From: JBEGQX01 sp041180805
GTDB lineage: Bacteria; Planctomycetota; Planctomycetia; Gemmatales; Gemmataceae
NCBI GenBank assembly: GCA_041180805.1
Contig: JBEGQX010000365.1
Span: forward strand, 36,138 to 100,137
Direction of reading: 5' to 3'
DNA: 64,000 nucleotides
Shown here piece after piece: positions 1 to 8,581 of this stretch. The notes under the pieces are model-generated. The model was not told the origin of the DNA. It saw nothing but the letters and a program-made list of their open reading frames with translations, and ran no database searches. The position numbers were made by a program, and so were the translations under genes. How positions within the stretch are numbered: the first letter of the stretch is position 1; each line of letters opens with the position of its first letter.

Positions 1-91
1 CGGAAGTGTAAATAGAATTTCCCTTGTTCAGAATGTCTTGTTGGGTGATAATTTAAAGAAGGTTCATAGTCGCTTTTACGAGGATAATGCC

Positions 92-1924
92 ATGGCATGG
101 AAATCGAGTCTTCGAAGTCTGATAAGCTTCAAGGTTCTTGGTGGATTGGCTTTGGGTGCCGGATTTGTTTTCACCCAGGGGATTGGTTTAAGCCAGGAAA
201 AAGCAGCCAAGGATTCCTCCAAAAAGGAAGCTTCCAAAGATAAGGAAGCAACCAAGGAAAAAGAATCCAAAGAGGGCACCGAAAAGGCCGCTCCATCGAT
301 TCCCTGGCCAACTTTTCCAAAACTGAAAATCGTCGGCAAGACACCTGAAGAAAAACAGGTCACCGAACAGATCGTAAAAGCCATCAACCAGAAATTGGAT
401 GCATCTTGGAAGGAAAACAAGATTGTCCCTTCAGGCTTCATCGATGACTACGAATTCATCCGAAGGGTTTCCCTGGACATTGTCGGAAGAATTGCAAGCT
501 TGGAAGAAATTTCCAAGTATATGCGTTATCCTCAAGAAAGTCGAAGATCACAAGTCATTGAAGATTTGCTTGCAAGCGAAGACTATCCAAGGCACTGGGC
601 AAACCACTGGTCCAATTGGTTATTGAGTCGCAGCGGAATTTTTGGCAAGGGCAAGTATCACGAAGAAATGACGGTATGGCTCGAAGATCAGTTTGCCCAA
701 AACCGCCCCTACCATGAATTGATGAAAGATTTGGTAACGGCCACCGGTAAAAATAATGAGAATGCTTCTGTTAACTTCATTCTTGCCCACCTTGGTGAAA
801 CAGTTCCACCTGCTAAAAGAGCCGAAGAAGGTCAGTTCGAAATGGTGCCTATCACCTCTCGAATCACCCGACTTTTCCTTGGCATTCAAATGCAATGCGC
901 GCAATGCCATGACCATCCTTTCAATAATGCGATCACCCAAAAACATTTCTGGGGTATCAACACCTTCCTCCGCCAGGTGGAACGTGAGGGAACTCCACCT
1001 AATATTGAAAACATGAACAGAGCGATGACATTGCCCACATTGGGCCTCAAAGAAAACTCAAGTGCAAATTCCCAGGGCATTGTTTATTACGAAAAACGAA
1101 ACGGCGTGATTTTGCCTACCCGAGCGTCTTTTATGGAGGATAAGAAGCTTTCAGGTTCTGCCCCAAGGCGTGAGCAGCTAGCTTCCTTCATTGCCGAGCA
1201 TGAAAACTTCCAGAAATCACTTGCCAACCGCATGTGGGGTGTCTTCTTCGGAAGAGGATTCACCAACCCGATTGATGATTTCAACGAACAAAACCTTCCC
1301 ACCAACCCGGAACTTCTTGATGAACTGGCTTCCAACTTCAAGAACTACAACTACGATTTGAAAAAACTCATTCGCTGGATTTGCAACAGCAACGCTTACA
1401 ACCTGAGCTTTGTTGCCAACAAAACCAACGATAAGCCCGATGTTGAGGGATTGTTCAGCCGTATGTTGTTGAAATCCATGGGACCGGAACAACTTTTCGA
1501 ATCCCTCATGACAGCAACCCGCGCAGAGGCTTCCGAGTCCAAGGATGCCAAACGTAACCTTCGTACCTCTTGGTTGAATAAGCTGGTCAGTAACTTTGGG
1601 GATGATGAAGGAAATGAAGTCAACTTCAATGGTACTGTTGTTCAGGCTCTTTTAATGATGAATGGCGCCGACATTAACGAAGCTATTGGCCGCAAAGATA
1701 AAGGCACGGTGGCAATGGTCATGGCTAAAAACCGTGGTAACCAAAATGGAATCGTTAATGATCTATATCTTGCCACGCTGAACCGACCTGCCAAACCATC
1801 GGAAGTTGCGAAAGCCAAAGCAGGTTTTCCGCTTCTGAAACTACGCGACAAGGATGTTCAAGCACCTTACCAGGATCTTTTCTGGGCTCTTTTGAACAGC
1901 AACGAATTCCTGTTGAATCACTAA
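92..1924 (+). CDS. DUF1549/DUF1553 domain secreted protein
   Basis: Large exported protein of the planctomycete DUF1549-DUF1553 type; its biochemical role is not established. I start it at the ATG at 92 because a GAGG lies 8 bases upstream and the protein then opens with a clean signal peptide (MAWKSSLRSL followed by a hydrophobic stretch ending near FTQGIGLSQ). A Lys/Glu/Ser-rich linker follows (about residues 35-65), then DUF1549 (about 80-300) with the motif CAQCHDHPF near residue 268, then DUF1553 (about 330-600) with the conserved LANRMWGVFFGRG and the end motif LLNSNEFLLNH. The family is usually paired with a DUF1501 gene; none follows here, and any partner upstream would lie outside the window. 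The CxxCH inside DUF1549 looks like a haem site but is a family signature. Family call is secure, function unknown. Confidence 0.93.
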   Translation: MAWKSSLRSLISFKVLGGLALGAGFVFTQGIGLSQEKAAKDSSKKEASKDKEATKEKESKEGTEKAAPSIPWPTFPKLKIVGKTPEEKQVTEQIVKAINQKLDASWKENKIVPSGFIDDYEFIRRVSLDIVGRIASLEEISKYMRYPQESRRSQVIEDLLASEDYPRHWANHWSNWLLSRSGIFGKGKYHEEMTVWLEDQFAQNRPYHELMKDLVTATGKNNENASVNFILAHLGETVPPAKRAEEGQFEMVPITSRITRLFLGIQMQCAQCHDHPFNNAITQKHFWGINTFLRQVEREGTPPNIENMNRAMTLPTLGLKENSSANSQGIVYYEKRNGVILPTRASFMEDKKLSGSAPRREQLASFIAEHENFQKSLANRMWGVFFGRGFTNPIDDFNEQNLPTNPELLDELASNFKNYNYDLKKLIRWICNSNAYNLSFVANKTNDKPDVEGLFSRMLLKSMGPEQLFESLMTATRAEASESKDAKRNLRTSWLNKLVSNFGDDEGNEVNFNGTVVQALLMMNGADINEAIGRKDKGTVAMVMAKNRGNQNGIVNDLYLATLNRPAKPSEVAKAKAGFPLLKLRDKDVQAPYQDLFWALLNSNEFLLNH

Positions 1925-1965
1925 GAATTCGCCGACTTTATTCTTAAACTGGCTGGAAGCTTGAA

Positions 1966-1988
1966 AAGGCTTTCAGCCTTATTTTTTT
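1966..1988 (+). terminator. Rho-independent terminator after the DUF1549/DUF1553 gene
   Basis: A perfect 6-base stem (AAGGCT at 1966-1971, AGCCTT at 1975-1980) with a TTC loop is followed by A and seven T. It lies about 45 bases after the stop codon of the upstream gene and ahead of the ROK kinase gene, so the kinase needs its own promoter. Confidence 0.8.
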
Positions 1989-2033
1989 AGAATTGATCTG
2001 ACACACAATATAAGTTTCGGCTACGATACGCCC

Positions 2034-3044
2034 ATGAGTCCTAATCGTTACTATGTTGGGTTGGATGTTGGTGGTACTGGGATAAAAGCCAGCATTATCA
2101 CACAAGATGGCCAGTTGGTTCAATCCAGCCATGAACCCACCACGCAGGATGCCGGTCCTGATCATGGCTTGAAATTAATGAAACTCACCGTGGAACGCTG
2201 CCTTGAAAAGGCAGGAATCCCACTTTCAGAGGTAGGGGCTCTTGGCGCCGGGGTACCTGGAATTATTGATTTAAAAAAGGGAATGATTTTAAACGCGGTA
2301 AACCTGCGTGGCTGGAAAGATGTTGCTGTCAGGGAATATCTTGAAAAAACTTTTGGACTTCCTGTGGCATTTTTAAACGATGCCAATGCAGCGGCGCTTG
2401 GCGAAGCTTGGATGGGAGCCGGAAAAGGCTCCGAAAGCATGGTCTTGCTTACCCTGGGAACAGGCATTGGCGGGGGTATCATTTACCAAGGAAGGGTCAT
2501 TGAAGGAAAGCATGGTCTTGCGGGGGAAATTGGACATACTCGTATTGAAATGCGAAGACCAAGGCCCTGTTCATGCGGTCAGTTTGGCTGCCTTGAGGCC
2601 TACGCAGGGGCATCCTCTGTATTAAAACGAGCCTATGAGGCACTGGCTGAAGACTTCAACCATATCTCCAATCTTCATTCCAAGGCCGATGCGAAAACTC
2701 TTAGCTGCAAAGATGTATTCGACGCTGCAAGTGATGGTGACCCCCTGGCAGACAGACTTGTGGAGGAAACTGCACTGGCGCTTGCGCTAGGCTTGGTGAA
2801 TGTGCTTCACTTTTTTGACCCGGAAAAAATTGTCCTCGGTGGTGGAATGATCGGTGCTGGCGAAGACTTTCTAAACCGCGTGAAATGGTTCGTGGCTGAT
2901 CAGGCTTTTCCCCAATGCGCATCCCGTGAAAGTATTTGCTATGCCACCTTGGGAACGGATGCTGGCATTCTTGGGGCTGCGGTGGCAGCACGACAAATTT
3001 GTCAGTCAAGTTTCAGCGGTTATTCTTCAACTTCATTTTCTTAA
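2034..3044 (+). CDS. ROK-family sugar kinase, probable glucokinase
   Basis: Predicted cytoplasmic ATP-dependent sugar kinase of the ROK family, most likely phosphorylating glucose at the 6 position. The N-terminal phosphate-binding motif DVGGTGIKA (about residues 9-17), the second glycine motif GTGIGGGI (about 143-150), EIGHTRIE (about 165) and the zinc-binding [10 protein letters not shown] (about 179-188) are all present. At 336 aa it is slightly longer than typical (about 300-320). No DNA-binding helix-turn-helix precedes the kinase fold, so it is an enzyme rather than a ROK repressor. Its last 32 bases overlap the convergent PEP-hydrolase-like gene. N-acetylglucosamine or mannose kinase activity cannot be excluded from sequence. 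Confidence 0.9.
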   Translation: MSPNRYYVGLDVGGTGIKASIITQDGQLVQSSHEPTTQDAGPDHGLKLMKLTVERCLEKAGIPLSEVGALGAGVPGIIDLKKGMILNAVNLRGWKDVAVREYLEKTFGLPVAFLNDANAAALGEAWMGAGKGSESMVLLTLGTGIGGGIIYQGRVIEGKHGLAGEIGHTRIEMRRPRPCSCGQFGCLEAYAGASSVLKRAYEALAEDFNHISNLHSKADAKTLSCKDVFDAASDGDPLADRLVEETALALALGLVNVLHFFDPEKIVLGGGMIGAGEDFLNRVKWFVADQAFPQCASRESICYATLGTDAGILGAAVAARQICQSSFSGYSSTSFS

Positions 3045-3849
3045 AATCCCTTGTCTGGCCAGCTATGGCTTCCTCAACCGGCAGTCGCTCCATGGAACTT
3101 GCCCCATAGAAGCCATCCACCTCGGGTACTTTTTCAAGAACAAATTGGGCATCTTCAGGCATGGCAATGGGACCGCCATGGCAAAGCATCAACACTTCAG
3201 GCCGAATGGATTTGCAAACCTTTGCAATCGCAGCCACCTCTTGCGCAGACTGTTCTAATGTCTTGGCTGTCCTTGCACCTATGGCCCCCTTGGTTGTTAG
3301 GCCCATATGCGCCACCACTATATCTGCACCCGCTTCCGTCATCCGCCGGGCTTCCTCCACATTAAAAGCATATGGCGTTGTCAGAAGATCCAACTTTCTG
3401 GCCGCGGCAACACACTCCACTTCCAATCCGTAACCCATTCCGGTTTCTTCGAGGTTTTCGCGCATCAAGCCATCAATAAGGCCGACTGTTGGGAAATTTT
3501 GAATTCCCGCAAACCCCATCTCCTTGAGTTCCCTCAGAAAAAGGTCCCTAAGCATAAACGGGTCTGTGGCGCAAACTCCCGCAAGCACAGGTGTATGCTT
3601 TACCGCGGTAAGAACCTCGTAGGCCATTTCTTTCACAATCTGATTGGCATTTCCAAATGGAAGCATCCCGGCAAGCGATCCCCTACCTGCCATGCGAAAG
3701 CGACCAGAATTGTAAATGACAATAAGATCTATTCCCCCTGCCTCTTCGCATTTAGCGCTAATTCCAGTTCCTGCGCCACCACCAACAATTGGAATACCCT
3801 TGGCAACTTGGGAACGAAGTTTTTCCAAAATTTCAGTTCTAACAGACAT
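3013..3849 (-). CDS. Phosphoenolpyruvate hydrolase-like TIM-barrel protein
   Basis: A 278-aa TIM-barrel protein matching the PEP-hydrolase-like/'TIM-barrel signal transduction protein' family seen in bacteria and fused to Tm-1 in plants. Recognisable segments are [19 protein letters not shown] (about residues 20-38), [20 protein letters not shown], the strand [30 protein letters not shown], and the C-terminal [14 protein letters not shown]. The start ATG at 3849 follows a purine-rich AGGGGGTAAGGGG. The family's substrate is uncertain; it is named after a structural comparison with PEP-handling enzymes. It is convergent with, and overlaps by 32 bases, the ROK kinase; the upstream membrane-protein gene on the same strand ends 20 bases away and the two may be cotranscribed. 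Confidence 0.8.
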   Translation of the reverse strand: MSVRTEILEKLRSQVAKGIPIVGGGAGTGISAKCEEAGGIDLIVIYNSGRFRMAGRGSLAGMLPFGNANQIVKEMAYEVLTAVKHTPVLAGVCATDPFMLRDLFLRELKEMGFAGIQNFPTVGLIDGLMRENLEETGMGYGLEVECVAAARKLDLLTTPYAFNVEEARRMTEAGADIVVAHMGLTTKGAIGARTAKTLEQSAQEVAAIAKVCKSIRPEVLMLCHGGPIAMPEDAQFVLEKVPEVDGFYGASSMERLPVEEAIAGQTRDFKKMKLKNNR

Positions 3850-3868
3850 GCCCCTTACCCCCTCTTGG

Positions 3869-4645
3869 TCAGGTTTTATTCATAACTGCTGGTATAGCCG
3901 GATTGCGCTGGATTGCGACTTTTTCTGCGTAAGTCAAAAGCATGGGCAAAAAGAAAATGGTAAAGACCCCGCAATATACCGCCCCAAGCCCAAAAGCATG
4001 AGGCCATTGAAAATCATAGAGAAGCCACAGACATAAAAACCATGCCACGAAATGAAGTATATGCAGCAAAATTCCCATGAATACTGTGCCGGGCCTGCTA
4101 ATTACCAACGCACCTAGTCCACCCTCAATCATCTGGCGGTTTCTGTCATCCCGATAAATTAGGGACTCGCCAATTCTGCGAACAAAATTACCTTTCGCAT
4201 CTCTTTCTGGTTTGAACACAATTTTCTTTCCGTCCTCTTCCACTTCCACTTCAAGCGGGGTCGATGGCAAAGGCATATTTGTCTTGGAGCGATATTCCAG
4301 CTTGGTACCAGGCTGCTTGGTGAAAACTTCTTTTTTACCATCAGGCCTGGTAATCGTTAGAGATGGATAAGGTGCGCCTTCCTCGGGTTTCAGGCTCCCC
4401 TTTTTATTTTCAGGTGTGTAAGACTGGAGTTCATGCAGGGGTCTGTAAAGACCTGGTGATGAGTAATCGAACCAAACCCAAATGGTTAGGGCGGTGGTAA
4501 CCCCCAACCCAACGCATGGGGCTTTCCAAAGCCATCCGGTGGTAGGCTCGCTGTAAATAGCCCCTTGCAGAAAGTGACAAAAGCCCGCCGAAATCACCAC
4601 AACCACAAACCATAAAACCAAAATCGCGAAAATCAGGCCCAACAT
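3869..4645 (-). CDS. Membrane protein of unknown function
   Basis: Not recognised. I use the ATG at 4645, because an AGGGGG lies just upstream and the protein then opens directly with a transmembrane helix ([21 protein letters not shown]). A second hydrophobic segment follows near residue 45-65, then a long soluble region rich in Lys, Glu and Pro (about residues 75-180), and two more membrane helices at the C-terminus (about 188-210 and 215-240) around a [10 protein letters not shown] segment. The topology is therefore two helices, an extended loop or domain, two helices. It lies immediately upstream of the PEP-hydrolase-like gene on the same strand (20-base gap). No catalytic motif is visible. 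Confidence 0.75.
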   Translation of the reverse strand: MLGLIFAILVLWFVVVVISAGFCHFLQGAIYSEPTTGWLWKAPCVGLGVTTALTIWVWFDYSSPGLYRPLHELQSYTPENKKGSLKPEEGAPYPSLTITRPDGKKEVFTKQPGTKLEYRSKTNMPLPSTPLEVEVEEDGKKIVFKPERDAKGNFVRRIGESLIYRDDRNRQMIEGGLGALVISRPGTVFMGILLHILHFVAWFLCLWLLYDFQWPHAFGLGAVYCGVFTIFFLPMLLTYAEKVAIQRNPAIPAVMNKT

Positions 4646-4826
4646 GGTTACGCCCCCTGAATCAAGGTACAGCCTAGTTGAATCGCCATGGTCACAAGAG
4701 TGAAAGAGCAAATCAAATGCATTTTTTGGCAATTAAAGTGATTTGGATAAAACTTTGCCTAAATGAAACCCGTAAGGTACCTGGTTGGTGGAATCAACCC
4801 AATTTGACACGCTCTTGAAACCTGTC

Positions 4827-4854
4827 TTGTAGATTTTTCAAGCATTGTTATAAT
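4827..4854 (+). promoter_or_regulatory. Candidate sigma-70-type promoter
   Basis: A perfect -10 hexamer TATAAT (4849-4854) lies 16 bases after TTGTAG (4827-4832), a weak -35. The expected transcript start near 4861 is just upstream of the gene beginning at 4884. It sits in the divergent intergenic region. A TTGACA at 4804-4809 is too far from the -10 to serve it. Confidence 0.4.
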
Positions 4855-4883
4855 TCGGCCGCCTTGGAAAAGGCATTATCCAA

Positions 4884-6350
4884 TTGCATGCCATGGAGGG
4901 CAAAGCAGTGACTTCTTTCATCCTTTTCAGTGCATTACTTATACAAAGCCAATCCAAGCCTGCCACCACAGACAAAGAACCTGTTCAAGCAAGCAATTTA
5001 TCTTTTCGTTTACAGCAAGGCCAGGAACTGGTTTACCGTGGATTATTCATGGAAGAGGCAAACTCCAGCAGGGTGCAATTTCAACGGTCATACCGGGTGG
5101 AATGCAGGGCCCTTTCTTTGGGGTCTGATGATAACTCCTTGGAGGTGGCTACTCTTACAACATTAAAACAGCGCGCAAACCCGACAGCTTCTCCAACAGT
5201 AAGCTCCGAACCCCCTGCTACGCATGTCCGGTTGGAAATACTTAAGTGCTCCAACCGAGGCCGCTGGCAACCCCAGGCAAACCAGGGACTGATGCCTCTT
5301 TCCGGCCCTCCCACCATGGAAAATGGCTTTATGGTGGAGATTCCAAAAAACCGGCTGACGGAAAAAGACACATGGGAAACTTCCGAGGATGGCCGGCCTG
5401 TTCGAACCTGGTCGGTCGCCGGATGGGAAACCCTTCAAGGGGTGCGCTGCTTGAAACTTGTGGGCATTCAACAAACTGAAGATTGGGAAAAACCCCGCGC
5501 AGACAGTAACGCCTGGAAACGAACCGACACCGTGTTTTTTAATCCTCAATCTGGAATCCCACAGAGATTTGAAAGGATGATTGAGACCAAAGATCCCGCG
5601 CACAGCACACCATCCCAGAAAAGCACGCTGCGTTGTGAACTTGAAACAAGCCTTTTCTATCCGGGTCAGTTGTTTGAGGATCGCAAAAAGGAAATAACCC
5701 TCGCCAAAAATTACCGCGATGGCATTAATCCCTACATGGAAGATGCCAGCCGTTATGCGAAGGATTTATCAGCAATCGGCAAAAGAATCGAAACTCAGAT
5801 GGAATTACAAACACCGACCCCCTATCGCGAATCCATTTTCCAAACCAAGAAAATGGTGGAGATGGCCATCAAGGGGGAAACCCAGGATCGTGTTATTGTT
5901 CCGGTATCCACCAAAGGCCTGAAAGTGGCATCCATCGGAACCATGGCACCTGACTTTGTCGCACAGGACTTCATGAAGCTAGAATCCGTGCGTTTAAACC
6001 GCCTTCATGGAAAACCTGTTCTTATGGTTTTCTTTAATCCAAAATCACCCCTGGTGGATGAAGTCCTCGCATATACACAGGGAATCCAGAATGGATTTGG
6101 AAACCAGATTACTGTACTTGGAATGTCTGTGGTTGAAGACCAGGCAAAGGTGAAAAAGCTGATGGAAGCCGGCAAGTACAAATTTACGGTGCTGGACGGC
6201 AGCGGTCTCAGGACCAGTTACGATCTGGAAGCAACTCCCAAAGTGGTACTGCTGGATTCCGAAGGGATTGTGAAGCTTTCATGCCTTGGATGGGGTCAGG
6301 AAACACAGCAAGAGATCATCCGGGAGATAAGAAAGGTTTTTCAGGAATAA
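4884..6350 (+). CDS. Secreted protein with C-terminal thioredoxin-like (AhpC/TlpA-type) domain lacking CxxC
   Basis: Probably exported: the N-terminus carries a hydrophobic segment VTSFILFSALLIQSQS. Residues about 30-345 form a domain I do not recognise, with beta-rich sequence. Residues about 350-488 are thioredoxin-like: the AhpC/TSA opening MAPDFVAQDF, a strand KPVLMVFFNP, the helix VDEVLAYTQGIQNGFG, and a cis-Pro-type segment LEATPKVVLLDSEG. The position normally holding CxxC reads NPKSPL, so there is no redox cysteine pair, and the domain probably has a binding or structural role. I keep the TTG at 4884 because AAAAGG lies about 10 bases upstream; an in-frame ATG at 4893 is the alternative. 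Unknown function overall. Confidence 0.75.
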   Translation: MHAMEGKAVTSFILFSALLIQSQSKPATTDKEPVQASNLSFRLQQGQELVYRGLFMEEANSSRVQFQRSYRVECRALSLGSDDNSLEVATLTTLKQRANPTASPTVSSEPPATHVRLEILKCSNRGRWQPQANQGLMPLSGPPTMENGFMVEIPKNRLTEKDTWETSEDGRPVRTWSVAGWETLQGVRCLKLVGIQQTEDWEKPRADSNAWKRTDTVFFNPQSGIPQRFERMIETKDPAHSTPSQKSTLRCELETSLFYPGQLFEDRKKEITLAKNYRDGINPYMEDASRYAKDLSAIGKRIETQMELQTPTPYRESIFQTKKMVEMAIKGETQDRVIVPVSTKGLKVASIGTMAPDFVAQDFMKLESVRLNRLHGKPVLMVFFNPKSPLVDEVLAYTQGIQNGFGNQITVLGMSVVEDQAKVKKLMEAGKYKFTVLDGSGLRTSYDLEATPKVVLLDSEGIVKLSCLGWGQETQQEIIREIRKVFQE

Positions 6351-6432
6351 ATGATCCGAACCGAAAATCTTGTGCAGGAGTAAAAAACAAGGTTTTTTGA
6401 TTGGAAACACAAGCCACTTTTAAAAAGTTCAC

Positions 6433-6462
6433 TTGAGAACCGGGTTCAATTGCCGATACGAT
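6433..6462 (+). promoter_or_regulatory. Weak candidate promoter
   Basis: TTGAGA (6433-6438) and TACGAT (6457-6462) are separated by 18 bases and lie just upstream of the gene at 6480. The -10 matches the consensus at only four positions, so this is a tentative call. Confidence 0.3.
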
Positions 6463-6479
6463 AATGAGGTATTGTAGCA

Positions 6480-6968
6480 ATGGTAGAATTTGAAATTCAG
6501 GCATCTACCAGGCAATGCGCGATCTCCGGAAAAGAATTAAAACCGGGTGATTGGGTTTGGAGCGTCCTTACCGACGAGGAAGGACGGATGGTTCGTAAGG
6601 ATTATTCCGTCGATACATGGCAAGGGCCACCTGTAGGGGCGTTTTCCTTCTGGAAGTTTCAGATACGGGAAAAAGCCTCTTCAAAAGAAACCCAAAAACT
6701 TGATGAAAGTCAGTTGCAAGATTGGTTTGAAAGGCTTGAAGGCCAGGAAGAAGCAAAACAGCAAAATATTCGCTATCTTCTTGGATTAATGCTGCTGAGA
6801 AAAAAGAAATTGAAGCTTCTTAAGACGGAAGACCTTGGCGACATGGAAAAAGTTGTTCTTCGTTGCCCAAAGACAGGGGTGGATCACGAAGTTCTTCACC
6901 CCAAAATTTCGGAAAGTCAGGCGTTTCAACTTCAGGATGAAGTAAACTCGCTTTTGGGTTGGGAATAA
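6480..6968 (+). CDS. Hypothetical protein, 162 aa
   Basis: Not recognised as a named family. It is a soluble protein with a N-terminal segment CAISGKELKPGDWVWSVL that resembles a small zinc-ribbon or 'original/processed' type fold with only one Cys visible there, followed by an acidic-basic helical stretch with KLDESQLQDWFERLEG and a LLRKKKLKLL motif (about residues 103-112), then RCPKTGVDHEVLHPK. No signal peptide and no membrane segment. The next gene starts 19 bases downstream on the same strand and is probably cotranscribed. Comparable conserved short proteins occur in planctomycetes, but this is family recognition by pattern only. Confidence 0.7.
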   Translation: MVEFEIQASTRQCAISGKELKPGDWVWSVLTDEEGRMVRKDYSVDTWQGPPVGAFSFWKFQIREKASSKETQKLDESQLQDWFERLEGQEEAKQQNIRYLLGLMLLRKKKLKLLKTEDLGDMEKVVLRCPKTGVDHEVLHPKISESQAFQLQDEVNSLLGWE

Positions 6969-6987
6969 ACCAGCAATTGGAAACACC

Positions 6988-7887
6988 ATGAACATCAAGA
7001 CCCTGACTTTTGGAATGCTGGCTTTCTGTTGCACCATGGGTTGCAATAGCTGGCCAGGTCTCCGGGACAGGGACCAAAACAGGCTTCCAACAGAAAATCC
7101 AACCGCGCAACAATTAGTAACCTTCCTGAATACCAACTCTCAAAAAGTTCAGGCAGTTCAATGCAATCAAGTATCCATCGATGCGAAGCAGGGCAACCAG
7201 ACTGCTCCGGGTCTTGATGGTTTAATGGTTTGTCAAAAGCCCAGAAATTTCCGACTTAAGGCAAAGGTTGTTGGCCAACCCGCAGTGGACCTTGGTTCCA
7301 ACCAGCAGGAATTCTGGTACTGGATTAGCAAAATTGAACCGGTCCCCTACGTGTTCCATTGCAACTACGAGGATTTGGACAGGGGCAATGTCCGCCTGCC
7401 TTTTCCTTTTCATCCGGATATGATCATCTCCGCATTGGGAATGGGTGATTATGACCTTGCCAAGCAGTACGAGATAAAAAATACCCAGCAATCCATCGAA
7501 CTTGTAGAACCCATGACTTATTACCAGGGCAGACCGGTGAAAAAATCGACTGTGTTTGCCAGAAAAATGACCAACGGCCAGCCGAAAGTCATAGGGCACA
7601 TTCTTCGGGATGCTCAAGGCAAGGAAATTTGCAACGCTTCTATTTACGAGGTTCAGCAGAACCGCGATACCGGTGCCATTCTTCCGCAACGCATGAAAAT
7701 CAGTTGGCCCGAAGATCGCATTGAAATGATGTTAAGATTTTCCGATATGCAGGTAACAAACATTACCCCGGATAGGGCTGAAAGGTTATTCACAAGAAAT
7801 GACCTTACAAATTTGCCAGGTTTTGATCTTGCCCGCTGGTCACCCGATGCAACTCCTATCCAGCGAACACGAGGTTTGGAACCTTAA
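6988..7887 (+). CDS. Lipoprotein of unknown function
   Basis: Predicted lipoprotein: MNIKTLTFGMLAFCCTMGC ends in a lipobox-like CTMGC, placing the lipidated Cys near residue 19. The remaining 280 residues form one soluble, beta-rich domain with no catalytic motif I can name. Segments such as LDGLMVCQKPRNFRLKAK and the 'INVWISGNP'-like strand pattern recall periplasmic lipid- or lipoprotein-carrier (LolA/LolB-like) folds, but this is only an impression. GGAA lies 6 bases upstream of the ATG. The stop codon abuts the convergent sigma-factor gene with no gap. Confidence 0.8.
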   Translation: MNIKTLTFGMLAFCCTMGCNSWPGLRDRDQNRLPTENPTAQQLVTFLNTNSQKVQAVQCNQVSIDAKQGNQTAPGLDGLMVCQKPRNFRLKAKVVGQPAVDLGSNQQEFWYWISKIEPVPYVFHCNYEDLDRGNVRLPFPFHPDMIISALGMGDYDLAKQYEIKNTQQSIELVEPMTYYQGRPVKKSTVFARKMTNGQPKVIGHILRDAQGKEICNASIYEVQQNRDTGAILPQRMKISWPEDRIEMMLRFSDMQVTNITPDRAERLFTRNDLTNLPGFDLARWSPDATPIQRTRGLEP

Positions 7888-8433
7888 TCAGGTTTCAAGC
7901 ATACCCTTGAGATTTTTTTTGCCCCGGCTTAGCAACGAACCTATGGAGTTAATGGAAAGTTGAAGGTTTTTGGCCATTTCCTTATGGGTCAATCCAAGCA
8001 CATATTTCATTTCCAAAGCTGCCTGCTGATCTTTTGAAAGCTTACCGATTTCGTCACGAAGAACCTCGTCAGGAACAGATTCGGTTAAGGCCGATTTAAA
8101 ATCCGTGTTGTAACCTGGGGTCAAAAGTTTTTTGCGCTTTTGGATTTCTTCCCTGGCTTTCCTTTGAGCCACCACACATAAATAGGTGGAAAGTTTGCTT
8201 TGAGCCTTATACCTGCGCAGCAAAGCCATCTTGTTACGCAGTATTTCCAGATAAACCTCAGAACAAATATCCTCCGTGTCCTGAGGCCTTAGATTAAATC
8301 GCAAGCGGAACGCAACCTGGTGTATCACATGCCAGAAAAGCTGGGTATGGTCATCCACCAATTGATTCCACGAACCCGGATTACCCTCCAGGCAGCTTTC
8401 CACCAAATTCTGATCCGAAATATAGGACGGCAT
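7888..8433 (-). CDS. ECF-type RNA polymerase sigma factor
   Basis: A small sigma-70-family factor with region 2 (about residues 10-85; QDTEDICSEVYLEILRNK and the RYKAQSKLSTYLCVVAQRKA segment typical of region 2.3-2.4) and region 4 (about 125-178; LSKDQQAALEMKYVLGLTHKEMAKNL then LSINSIGSLLSRGKKNLKGML, the helix-turn-helix). A short basic linker KRKKLLTPG joins them. No anti-sigma gene is adjacent, so how it is controlled is not visible; divergent dapL lies 149 bases away. I use the ATG at 8433; a TTG at 8478 would add 15 residues and neither has a good ribosome site. Confidence 0.9.
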   Translation of the reverse strand: MPSYISDQNLVESCLEGNPGSWNQLVDDHTQLFWHVIHQVAFRLRFNLRPQDTEDICSEVYLEILRNKMALLRRYKAQSKLSTYLCVVAQRKAREEIQKRKKLLTPGYNTDFKSALTESVPDEVLRDEIGKLSKDQQAALEMKYVLGLTHKEMAKNLQLSINSIGSLLSRGKKNLKGMLET

Positions 8434-8581
8434 TCGAAAGGAAATTTTCCTTTTCTTCCCGGTGGATTGCAAACACAATAAACTATCAGGATATATCCTA
8501 ATGGATAAGTAATCGGCAAGTCACTACCAACCGTATTTGCCATTCTACTTATGGGAACACGATTTTTGAAAAAGAGGAATT

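Noticed and set aside
76..441. Long antisense reading frames opposite most large genes
   Set aside because: They follow the codon structure of the sense genes, have no ribosome sites or recognisable domains and overlap genes with clear family matches.
892..925. CxxCH as a c-type haem site in the DUF1549 protein
   Set aside because: The motif CAQCHDHPF is a constant signature of DUF1549, and haem attachment is not established for it; a single CxxCH is not enough to call a cytochrome.
6382..6398. Terminator-like A7/T7 inverted repeat
   Set aside because: The stem AAAAAAC/GTTTTTT is almost all A-T pairs with a tiny loop and no following U-run; too weak to call.
7888..8478. Anti-sigma partner for the ECF factor
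   Set aside because: The neighbours are a lipoprotein gene (convergent) and dapL (divergent); neither carries an anti-sigma or zinc-binding ASD domain, so no partner is called.
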